This document shows positions 50,646 to 63,800 of a stretch of 64,000 nucleotides of DNA, one piece after another (within the stretch, counting starts at the first letter, position 1; each line of letters starts with the position of its first letter). A model generated the notes under the pieces. It saw only the letters and a program-made list of their open reading frames with translations, was not told the origin of the DNA and did no database searches. The stretch comes from Sipunculus nudus. Lineage: Eukaryota > Annelida > Sipuncula > Golfingiida > Sipunculidae. The stretch is from assembly GCA_026874595.1 (NCBI GenBank), contig CM049313.1:20229508-20293507 (forward strand), read 5' to 3'. The position numbers and the translations under genes are program-made.

Positions 50646-53600
50646 TAATTATAATAATAATATTAATAATGATAATAATAATAATAATAATATCAGAACC
50701 ATTATAACATATATTACAAAGAGAACAATGATTGGCATAAAACCATATATGCCAGGGTACCCGGACTCTGATGTTAATAAACGGGAGAGAGCATGTACAT
50801 ATATTACATTGAGATTAATCGAGCATTATGTGTTATCCAGCATACAGATGAATGCACTAATATATTAAAGCTATTTGACATTCCTAGAAGCTGCAATAAC
50901 TGGAAAATTGATGATTGAATTATATTTATACGCCCGTCATATGATGGGAGTATTGTGGTATACCCACCGTCCGTCATGCCGTCCCTCCGTTCGTCCGTTA
51001 ACTTTAAATGTTGCCGCGAAAACGTACCGGGGCTATGATGGATTTTCACCAAACTCGTCATAACTACTTAACAACAGATCATCTCGCCCGAGTTCGATTA
51101 AGAGCAATATCCACGCATATTTAATAAAATCACGGGCCACTCGGCTACTTTGTGCTGTCGCCGCGATAACTTATGAAGAATATGAAGGATTTTGATAAAA
51201 CTCATAAAAATGTTAATCAGTATAATATCTCGCGTAAGTTAGATTTCCAGCAAAATCCATGAATATTTAATGAGGTCAGAGGTCTCCGCACTTTGGAGGC
51301 ACCTAAGTGACTTACCAAAAATCCTATGGATTTTCATGAAACTCATTATACATATTTACCAAAGAGCTTCTCACCTGAATTACCTTCCCATCAAAATACA
51401 TGCATATTTAATGAGGTCAGAGGTCCCAAGTTACACGAGTATTATGCACGTTTGCTGCGGTGCTCTTGTTTTAAATATACTGGCCGAATCTTACATCCAC
51501 CCCCCCCCACACACACACACACACGCACCCACCATACTCATGTTTGTACTGTACAAATGTATCACTAGTATGTTTCCTTAGGGGATGGCGTTGGCGACAT
51601 CTGCCAGACTGATCTTGATGGAGACGGTACGGAAAACGAGTTCGACGCCTGTCCCGCAAACGGTGCCATTCAGTACACTGATTTCTCTACCTACCAGACG
51701 GTGGCGCTCGATCCCGAGGGGGACGCCCAGCGGGATCCCAACTGGGTCATCCTCAATGACGTAAGCTGGAGCAAACACGAACACACATGTATACAAGGGT
51801 ATATTTTATGGAAATTTTATAACTGCACAACCTTATAATTAAACGTTACCCGTCAGCATAAAATGAGGCTTATTGGGCCCACCTGTTAAACAACTGAAGG
51901 CCAAGGGGCCAGGGTCATCAGCCATCAGAGACATTAAGGCTGAACTATTTCTTGTTGATTTTGAGTTTCCTTATATATTTTTTAGCTCAGCTGACTTTCA
52001 GTCATGCTGGGCTATAGCGATGGGTCTTTGTCCGTCGTCCTTCTGTCTGTCCGTCCTGCCATCTTGCCGGCCGTCCGTCCGTTAGCAGGGCACAAATCGT
52101 AACCGTAGGGGCTAGGGCCATGAACCCTATGCAGTCTTAGAGGTTCTAAAAAGATCTCCTTGCAAACCTGAAATTAGGTCACTGCGACCTATATTCTCGA
52201 AGTTATGGGGTGTGTTTGCACCCCCCAGAAATAATTCTTTTAGCCAAAATTTTCATCCCAAACCTTCCATCTTTCACATACAGCTCACCTACCAACAGGG
52301 GAAGAACCGTAATTATTTTGAGGTCACAAGGTCAAAGGTCAAGGTCACAGAATCAACTTCTTTGAAAAGCCTCAGGATGCATTTTAAGCCAAACCTTTCA
52401 TCCCAAATCTTTGATCTTTCACATATAGCTCACCTACTAAGTGGGAGAAGAATCCTATAGATGTTGAGGTCACAAGGTCAAAGGTCAGGGTCACAGGATC
52501 CACTTCATTGAAAAGGTTGTGGACACATTTCAAGCTAGACCTTTATTTCCAAACCTTTCAGCACTGATATCGCTTCTCTGCCAACAGGGGAAAAGACCTG
52601 TTGATTTTGAGGTCAAAGGTCAAGTTTACAGCACCCTCTTCTTGCGTGGAGTCATTTTAAGGCAAACTTTTCTATCTATACTTTCCATCTGTCATATAAG
52701 GCTTGCCTACCAATAGGAGAAGAAGCCTATTGATGTTGAGTTCAAAAGGTCAAAGGTCAAGGTCACAATATTGTTCTAAATGCTTGTGAACATATTTTAA
52801 GTGAAACTGTTCAACCCAAACCTTCAGTCTTTCACATATGCCACATCTATGCATCACTGAATTTGATTCAAACTTCATATTTATGGGTCTTTTTGCATGA
52901 AGAAATAACTAATGGATTTTGAGGTCAGCTGGTCAGGAGGTTGAAGGTTGCAGGTCTAAGTTATTCACTCATTGGTTGCCAAGTAATTACACCTGGCCAG
53001 ATGTAAGTGGTAAGTAGTTACCCATCATTTAGAAAGAATCCAGTTGATATGTGGGCAAAAGGCCAAGGTCATAGGTCAGGGATGTTCACAATAACTTATT
53101 TTGTAGACCATCTCTATTTTTCTTGTTTTCTTGTATATATAACCATGGCACTCACAACTGGTACATCTCACTATGGGCCTATAATTGTCAGTGACACTTG
53201 TGATATATGACTCCCTTTTGTATCAGCTCATGGAGTGATAAGGATATATCATTAGTGCATAACAAAAACACTGTTGCCGGAATGCTTTGTCCAGGCATTA
53301 AGACTATGAGAGTTAAGTGTTAAGGTTTAGCTACTGATTTATAAAATGATGGGAAACATTTTGCAGTTTATATCATGGAATCATAGCAATAAACTTAGTT
53401 TTCTAGTTATCTGAATATTATTATACAAATCATCAGATATACCAGCAAGTGTTTGTTCTGATAATATGTGGGTCTTTACCTGGATTTAGGATGGCTTTAT
53501 TTGATTACAAGACTCTTAGTGATGCTTTCTGCATTTCTTTTCTTTTAGGTTTTGCAGTTTACCTACTCTGCTGACCCCATTGAATAGCAAGCTGATAATT

Positions 53601-56600
53601 AAAACAAATTGGACTTGCACTTTTTACATTTGCATGTTCATAAATCTGATATGAGAGCTCTCCAACCTGATCATGCCTTTTGAATTGTTTTGGACATTCA
53701 TAACTGTTACATTCATTGAAGCAATTGCTACAAGTTTAGTGTCTTATTGGAGGATGTGTGATATCAAATGTCAGACTTGTCAGAAAACCATTATGTCTGC
53801 CAGTTAGCCATTTTTGAAATCCTTTTGCCTGGGCAGTTTCTGTGATTTTTTAGCTCAGCTGACTTTCAGTCATGCTGGGCTATAGCGATGGGTCTTCGTC
53901 CGGCGTCCTTCCGTCTGTCCGTCCGGTCCGGCCGGCCGTCCGTCCATTAGCAGGGCACAAATCGTAACCGTAGGGGCTAGGGCCATGAACCCTATGCAGT
54001 CTTAGAGGTTGTAAAAATATCTCCTTGCAAACCTGAAATTAAGTCACTGCGACCTATATTTTCGAAGTTATGGGGTGTGTTTGCACCCCCCAAAAATAAC
54101 TCTTTGAGACAAAATTTTCATCCCAAACCTTCCATCTTTCACATACAGCTCACCTACCAACAGGGGAAGAACCATAATTTTTTTGAGGTCAAAAGGTCAA
54201 AGGTCAAGGTCACAGGGGCCTCTTCTTTAAAAAGCCTGTGGATGCATTTTAAGCCAACCCTTTCATCCCAGTTCTTCGATCTTTCACATATAGCTTACCT
54301 ACTATGTTGGAGAAGAATCCTATAGATTTTGAGGTCACAAGGTCAAAGGTCAGGGTCACAGGATCCACTTCTTTGAAAAGGTTGTGGACACATTTCAAGC
54401 TAGACCTTTCATTCCAAACCTTCCAGCACTGATATCGCTTCTCTGCCAACAGGGGAAAAGACCTGTTGATTTTGAGGTCAAAGGTCAAGTTCACAGCACC
54501 CACTTCTTGCGTGGAGTCTTTTTCAGGCAAACTTTTCAATCTGTACCTTCAATCTGTCATATATGGCTTACCTACCAATAAGGGAAGAAGCCTATTGATG
54601 TTTAGGTCAAAAAGTCAAAGGTCAAGGTCACAATATTTAATTGTTCTAAATGCTTGTGAGCATATTTCAAGTGTAACTGTTCAACCCAAACCTTCAGTCT
54701 TTCACATATGCCACATCTATGCATCACTCAGTTTGACTCAAACTTCATATTTATGGGTCTTTTTGCTTGAATAAATAACATTGATTTTGGGGTCAGCTGG
54801 TCAGCAGGTTAAAGGTTGCAGGTCAAAGTTATTCACCCATTGGTTGCAAAGTAATTACACCAGATTTAAGTGGTTAGTAGTTACCCATCATTTAGAAAGA
54901 ATCCAGTTGATATATGGGCAAAAAGCCAAGGTCATAGGTCAGGGATGTTCACAATTACTTATTTTATAGACCATCTCTATTTTTCTTGTATATATAACCA
55001 TCCCACTCCAGCTGGTACATCTCCCTGTGTGGCTGTAATTGTGAGTGACACTGGTGACATGTGACTCCCTTTTGTATCAGCCTATTAAGTGATAAGGCTC
55101 AGTGATAAGTACCTCGTTACTTCATAACAAAAACACTGTTGTCAGAATGCTTCAGCCAGGCATTAAGACTATGAGAGTATAGTATTAAGGTTTAGCTACT
55201 GATTTATAAGATGATGGGAACATTTTGCAGTTTATTTTATGGAATCCTAGCAATAAACTTAGTTTCCTAGATATCTGAATATTTTAATATATATCACCAC
55301 ATATAAAAGTGTTTGTTCTCATAATATGTGGATGTGTACCTTGATTTAGGATGGCTTTTTGTTTTATTTCAAGACTCTTAGTCATGCTTTCTGCATTTCT
55401 TATCTTTCAGGTTTGGCAGTTTACCTACCCTGCTGACCCCATTGAAAAGCAGAATGATAATAAAAAATATTGGACTTACACTTTTTACAATTGCATATCT
55501 ATAAATCTGATATGAGGGCCTGGACATGCCTTTTGAATTATTTTGGGCATCCATTACTGGATAATTTGCCCCAAGTTTGGTCTCTTATTGGAGAATGTGG
55601 GATATCAAATGTCATACTTGTCAGAAATCCATTATGTCTGCCAGTTAGCCACCTTAGAAATTCTTTCTTCAGTGCAGTTTCAGTAATTTTTCTTTAATGT
55701 TTGGTCCGATTTAGAGAATGTTTGTTGTCTGATTTCAGACTTGTCAGAAGTCCAATATGGACACCAGGCAACCATCTTTTAATTCCTTTTGATCATTTTA
55801 TCTCAAGAACAGTTAAAGTGAATGCAGTTGGATGTATATTTATGTAATCTTGTAAAGGATTGGGTCAAATAATTCTGAATAAATATTACCATCATATTAT
55901 ACAGTTGGCTTGTATTGAATAAAAATTCACACAGAAGCACCTGTTTCTCAATAATTCTTGCATGTATTTCCTTGATTTTTGCTATATATTTTGATCTTAT
56001 ATTTGCCCTTTGTGGTGTTCCTTTTGAGACTGACAGGTTTCAAGCAAGCTGTTGGAAAAGTTCCTGATAGCTTATCAATCATGCATTTTCCTCAGACCAT
56101 CAATTCATTGTGTTTTAACCAGACATAGGTGATATATATTTCTGTTGTCATAGAAAAGTTTCAACAAATTGGCAAATTGGTTCTTCAAAATTTGACTGGA
56201 AGTTGTGAATCTCAGTCCATGATGTCACAGGTCATGCTTGTTCTTCATGACAGTCTTGTCAGAGTATTAGTTTGCAACCATATATTTAGAACTTTACGAT
56301 AACCAAGTAGGATGGCCCCTCTCCTCTTAGCTTTTCATATTCTTATATAAATGAAAAACATTACAATAGAATATTTCTACATCCACCTTCGTGCTGCCCT
56401 CACTTTTCCCTTCTCCGAACCCCATCCCAAAGTCAGCCTCAGTAAGCAAGAACAAGATGAATCAGATATATTCATACTTTAATATGTTGTATAACTATTC
56501 GTCCATAGGTACCTATGTACATTCCAGAAATTATGTCAATATTGTGTAATATGTAGACAGTGGGCATCACAATAATGTACCTTGTCAAGACTAAAGAGAT

Positions 56601-59600
56601 ATTGTGTCATACAGTCACAAATTCATAAATCACTTCATCAGCATAGTTAATCATAACATCATATCTGTCAAATTTAAAGCTTGCAGACTACCATACACTT
56701 TAGATCCTTCAACAAATAGCCTTATCATCATTCTACTACTGCTTATTACTGCTGTCATTGCATTCATATTTGCTCAAATATATCACAATTTTCAACCCCT
56801 CCTAAATAAATAAAAAATAAACCACTATATTTGACTCTATTAATCCATCAGTCAGGTAATTTCATTTATCATTTACTCACATATTACATTACATTCCTTT
56901 ATAATAACCCAACATGTCCATGATATTCATAAGCTTTATCAACTCGATATAGTATCACAGTGGAGAAACATTTATAGTCCAATCACAATCAGCTGAGCGC
57001 TGTGACCCATGGGTCCCTTGTTTTTATATAATATTATGTTTTATTTATATAATGATATGAATATATATATATAAATTTATATATATATAGAAAATAAAAA
57101 TTGAAGAGAATGTCAAGAAAAATGTAACAGAATGAAAACTTAAACCAGCGCCAATCACATGATGCTTAGCTTTATAATGAAATTCAAATAATTACTCATG
57201 GACATACAAGTAATTTTTTCTGAAATGGGGAGAAAACTTTCAATTTTAGAACTGTACAAATCCAGAATTTTAACTGCATATTTTACAACTGTATAAATAG
57301 GGACCAACGGCACGTTGATGTAAAGATGTTGTATGCATGTTGTATACATGTTAAGTTGTTAACAGCTATGGCCTTTATTGAGGGCAGGCAGTACAAACAT
57401 GTCATTCAATTACTAGAAATTGTGAGAATACCTGATAAGATTTATCTTGTAAAGACAATGAAAACTAGATCTCTGCATTCCAAGGAATGCAAGCCTCCGC
57501 CATGTGAGACTCGCTATTGTTGGAGGTTCCAAAAACCTTGGATGCATTCTGATTCACTTATTCGGCCAATATTCCGAGGCTCATTCGGTCATAAACGACG
57601 GTACATTTGTGAATATTCCTTGGTGATGTTAATGAATCTGGATCTACACCAAAATCTAATCGATTCTTCATTGGCCCATTCCCGAAATGCCCTGAAACTT
57701 TCATGAGATGCCCTTAATAAATGAGTGGGTTATGTTGTGAACACACAAACACTCACACACGGACTGGCTGAGGTAATTGTATCCCCAAAGTCAGGATACT
57801 ATGGTTGAAGCATTGTCGCGCCGCCGCCGCGATTGGACGCCATTACTCAAAAAAATATTTCACGGATCTAAATCAAACTTGACATGTGCATAGATATTGG
57901 TGGAAGGACGAAGCCTATTCAAAATACGGTCATGACCTTTACTAGGAGAGTGACCTTGACCTTGAATAATTCCATTCTGTGGGGAAATCACACAAATTCT
58001 TAAATATCTCAAGAAATCTTGCATGGATTGATCCAAAAATCAAGTTGACCGAAGCCCTTGGATAGTGTTGTCATGTACCGAAAACTGGTGGCGCCACCTA
58101 TTATCCTTTTCTTGTTTTAGTGCTGTTTAATACCACTATCATTGCCATTTAACTGTACTGTAACTGTGAGCATTATAAGTCAAAAACTTACAGACAGATT
58201 TCGTTCATATTTTCCATATACATAGACTTGGGATATGGGATGATGTATATTTAAATTAGGGTCATGACCTTTCTTATGAAAGTGGCCTTGACCTTGAATA
58301 TTTCCATATTTAGTTAAAATCACGCAAAATCATAAATATCTCAATAAGGGATGCATTGATTGGTCCAAAAATTCAAATTGACTAAAGATCTTGGAAGCTT
58401 TGTCTTCTGCGGAAGACAGGTGGCGCCACCTTTTCGCGCCTTTAAATACCCCATCCTTGCCACTTGACAGTACTGTGAGCATTATAAGTCTAAAGCTAAT
58501 GGACAGAATGGGCTGAAATTGTGCATGTCCATTGATCTTGGATACCTTCATCTTGTATTCAAGATAAGCGGCGACATCTGCAATCATTTTGTCGTGGCGT
58601 CCATCTGTATATGTGCTTTGGGTGAACATTACTCATATCTCCGGAGTGTTTCTAGGTATTGGTCTGAAATTTGGCATGTCCATCTATCTTGGAAAAATTT
58701 TATCGTTAGCCTTACAGGTGGCGCCACCTACCTTCTCGTTTTTGTAGAATAAATTAAATGCATTTTTTTCTTAGGTGTGATTTGCCCTAATGGCCTGAAA
58801 TTGTACATATCGATAGATCTTGGACTCCTCCATCTTGTACTCAAGACTGGTGGTGCCATATGCAATCGTTTGCTGTGGCATCCATCTGTGCATGTGCATC
58901 GGATAAAAATTGCTCATATCTCCGGAGTGGTTCAAGGTATTGGTCTGAAATTTGGCATGTCTATCCATCTGGGAAAATTTTCTCGTAAACCAGACAGGTG
59001 GCGCCACCTACCTTCCCGTTTCCGTAGAATAAATTAATGCTCCTTTCATAGTGAGTGGTATGCCGTATTGGTCTGAAAATGTCCATTTCCATAGATCTTG
59101 GCCTGCTCCATCTTGTACTCAAGACTGGTGGCGCTATCTGCCATTTTTTTCGTGTGCTGTCCATCCGTACATTTGTTTTAGGTGAACTTTGCTCATATCT
59201 GAGGCGTCGTTAAATATGTTGGTCTCCAGTTTGGCATGTACATCCATCTTGGAGAGTTTTCTCGTCAACCAGACAGGTGGCGCCACCTTACTTACCATAT
59301 TTTAAAGTATAAATTAATCCCCTTTTCCCAAGAGTGATACACTGTAATGGCCCCCATATTTGGTGAAAAATATTGTTTCTTAAGTTGATAGATGGAACAA
59401 ACAATAGATGCTTGCCAAGTGTCAATATATGATGCTGAAGATGGGGGCCCTATTCTAAAAGAGGGACGGGGGCGTGTTTAATTGTCTGGGGATACTTTGG
59501 CACCTGCGATCCCAAGAAATATCTAGTTTTTCATCTAGACTGATCACGTTTATCAGATTCATTCAGTCGCGTCAGTTTATCTTCAGCAGTGGAAGGAGGG

Positions 59601-59682
59601 GGGGGGGGGGGGGGGAGGTGACTCATTGGGGTAGGCTGGAGCTACTTTTTTATCCCTATGCGAATAATGGAATATTTCATGG

Positions 59683-59777
<95 letters not shown>

Positions 59778-60836
59778 GCCTGTGAACCTTAATATATTTA
59801 AATATATATAAATGATTAATAAATATGGTCATGCATTAAGGCACAAATGTTACAAAAATCTCTCATTCTGATTATTGTTATATATTTTATTTCCAGTATT
59901 TAGTCCTTACTCTATGAATAGCCAACATTTGGGGGTTATATTTCAGGTATATTGTTTCCAATTTTATTTGCAGATGATACCAATATATTTGTCAATTAAA
60001 AAAAACTTAGCTGACATACCAAATACTTTAAATAATGAATTATCTTAATTGGTTGTGTTGCTTAATGTCAATTATTTATCGTTGATTATTAATAAAAAAA
60101 ACACTATATGGTATTTAAGAAATCTATAAAAAGACTGAAGTTAGAAGGAAACATTTAAATATTGATTAACAATATCCAATTACAGCAAGTGTCAAAAACT
60201 AGATTTTTAGGTGTTCTTTTGGATGATAAATTAAACTGGTATGATCAGATTATGATGTTACGTAACAAAATTTCAAGAGGATTAGGTGTTTTATGCAAAA
60301 CTCGTTAAGCGTTACCTAATTCTTGCTTGATTTCATTTAAATATTAAATAGCCGTACCTTACCTATTGTATTGAAGTTTGGGATCTGCTACAAATTACGA
60401 TCTTGATATGTTAATAAAATTTAAAAAAAAAGCTGTATGAATAATCACTTCAGCACCTTATCGAGAACAATATGATATACCAAAGATTTATGTTAATTGT
60501 TTGCTTCTTTTCATGTATTAGTTTAACAAAGGTCTCCTATACCGTCTCTTATAAAAAAATTATTTTCAGTAAATACTAATGTTTATAATACCAGACTGTA
60601 CCGGTCAGAAAAAGGGCAGCAATGTGAAGAACTATCCGTTTTAAAGGTGTTAATTTATGGAATACTTAATGATCAGTATTATAAAAGACCAATTCAATCT
60701 ATGCGTTAAAGAAAAGGGTAAACACTAAACAGTATTTGATATCTCAAAATATGAATTATTAATTCAATATTATATATATTTTTTACATTATATATATTAT
60801 ATATAATTATTATAAGTTCAAGTAAAAAAAGTTCAG

Positions 60837-60897
<61 letters not shown>

Positions 60898-63800
60898 TCT
60901 CTATTGACGCCCCTGAACTCGTTGATTGAATAGGCTATAAGATGCATGCATCAGTTGTTAGAATTTATTTGTTTAAAAGAGAGAATTATGTTGACTAAGT
61001 TTGTTGTTGTGTTTGTCTTATTTTAAAGGGAGCTGAAATTGTCCAAACAGCAAACAGCGATCCTGGACTAGCGGTTGGTAAGTAATCACATTAATAATCT
61101 GCGCGAAACAATTGTTAAACATTTAAAATTTTATACAGCTACAAGCATTATATTTATTAAGTATTGATAGTGTGTATGACTTTATTGTATTGAACAACTT
61201 AAAATACGATATGTCCTTTTTAATGTTTTTTTTACCTAATACAGTGCATCTTACTTAAATTACATTAAATCAGAAAATAATAAGGTAAACATAAAGATAC
61301 CAGTGGCAGTTCCTTGAAGGTGAAAATGTATATTTCAAGTCGAAAGGTAAGTTATGAATGTATGTACTGAAATGCATGAAGGAAAAGTGTAATGTGCAAT
61401 ACAGCAATGAAAATACATTTTGAAAGGCACTGATGACTTGTTAGTATACTGTCAATCCACGATTTGTTTGTTTTCATAGAAAACCCATACGACTCTTTCT
61501 TTAATTGGAAGACATTGTAATGTAGTAATTATTTAATTACAAGTAATTATTTCCACAAAGATAAACAAATAATGTCAGATATGGCTGACAAAAAAATCTA
61601 ATATATTTTCTTAGGTTTCGATCGGTTTTCGGACGTGGATTTCAGCGGTACGTTCTTCGTGAACACGGATGTTGATGACGACTACGCCGGGTTCATATTC
61701 AGTTACCAGGACAGCTCCAGTTTCTATGTCGTTATGTGGAAGAAGAAGCAGCAGACATACTGGCAGGCATCACCCTTCAGGGCTGTAGCAGAACCAGGCA
61801 TACAGCTCAAAGTCGTCAAGTCCAACTCAGGACCCGGAGAAATGCTCAGGAACTCCCTGTGGCATACCGGCGACACGCCAGGACAGGTATACTAGATATC
61901 AACATTGATATTAATATCGTCACTATTATATTGAATTAGTCTGATTCCGCTAGGATAAAATATTTTTAAAGATTTGTGAAGAGTCACATTATTACTCATA
62001 TTCTGAAATAGTATCATAAAATTAAAATGGGATGGTTTAACAATCACTACTGATAAGAGCATAATATCAAATCTTGCACATAAGAGACGCTAGAAGATCA
62101 AGATTAAGTGCCTTCAAGGTACGTTATATGACTGCCGAGAAAAAATCCAAATTCAGGTGATATTCATTCCAGAAAAAAATCCGTAACAGGAAAAGGTCAA
62201 TGATAGCCTATTTCCTGTGTTAAAAATAGCGCTCTTGTTCTAACAAGAAAAGTCCACTTTTCCTGTAGTGGCAGGGATTTGGAAAATCGGCGTCATTTAG
62301 AAAATACAACATTTTTGGTGTAAACCATCTCTTATTACACTGTGTGTTTACAGGTGCGACTACTGTGGCAGGACCCCCGTAATGTGGGCTGGAAAAGCAA
62401 AGTTGCGTACCGCTGGGAGCTGATGCACAGACCGCACATAGGCCTCATCAGGTTAGAGATATATATCTAATAATATAGACGTGTCCATGATTTAAATATA
62501 CAGGGGCTCTCTGTGACCGCTTTGTCAAATTTTGGTAAACCTTTCTATATAAGCTCCAGTATCTCAGTAAAAAAATCTAAGATAAAACATGTGGAGCATT
62601 TATTTTTTTTTTTGGGGGGGGGGGGTTCTACTCAAAGGTATGGATTGTTGGACGGCCGGGGCTACCCAGCTCTCAAACTTAAAAATTAAAATTTGTCAAT
62701 AAAAAAAGCTTTTTGTGTACATAACATGAACATGTGCTTGCTTGCAATATATTATTTCTTCCGTGATTTCTTTAACACAAAATATTCAGGTTCATGTAAT
62801 TTGCCTTGAAATTATTTTCATCCAGCATATATATTTTTACGGACTATATTGCCATGTCCACCACGTTTATATCTAAGCCGCATGTATATTCAGAAGCCCC
62901 AGTGTATTGGGGAAAGAATTTGTTAGTACAATTCTGCAAAGTGTGTTGTGCCCTTCTCTAAAGAAGTCTGGAGTCTGGAGTTACTGATTTATTGATTTCG
63001 GAGAGAATTCCGATTAGAACAAATATGTAGACTGAACCTAAACGCCAAATTTATGTGTCCGGAGAAAATAAAGACTTAGTTGTGTACGGGATGTTAATAA
63101 ATATATGCCCTGTACATTGTTGTATTCCCTTTTTATTTAGTAAACAATTCCATAATTACATATTTATAATGTAAACATAAAAAACGACGGACCCATGATA
63201 ATATGTCCCGAAGGCGCCCCTATGTAATGTTACACGGTTAAAATTGACAGTGTTATAACAGGCACGTATATATAAGAATAGTTTGATTGTCGTGATCTAC
63301 ATGCATATATATATATGTTTTAGTATAGTGGCTATTTCATCCAACAAATATATATTTGCGGACTAAATTACCGTGTTAACGTTTATATCCAAGCCACAAA
63401 TTATAACTAATAAGTTAGAAATTAGCTGTACCTACCTACATACATACATATTCTATTTTGTTTTACTAACAGGGTTTTGTTGTTCGAGGAGGCCGACCTC
63501 GTGGCTGACTCGGGTTACGTTCTGGACACCACGCTGAAGGGAGGAAGGCTCGGGGTCTTCTGTTTTTCTCAAAAAGCCGTCATCTGGTCGGACCTGGTTT
63601 ACCGATGCAACAGTAAGTTTCAAATACTTCCACAGTTTATACCTCATTAAATGTATAGTATCGACGGATATGCTATGAGAGATATTTTTTAAATTTTACA
63701 GATAAAGTCAGTAAATGCATATACGTAACACTTTCATTGCCACCAGAATATTATTTCCACCATACTAACTAGAGCGCAGCTTCCACACGAACCAAAGGTG

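Larger units (their letters stand above)
49957..51581 (+). other. Intron 19
   Basis: Phase 1. Contains a poly-C run (50341-50356), an (AAT)n array and the repeat at 50935-51470. Otherwise AT-rich. Confidence 0.8.

Noticed and set aside
57326-57706. 126-codon frame in intron 20
   Set aside because: Its second half lies in the dispersed repeat at 57545-57772; not a gene.
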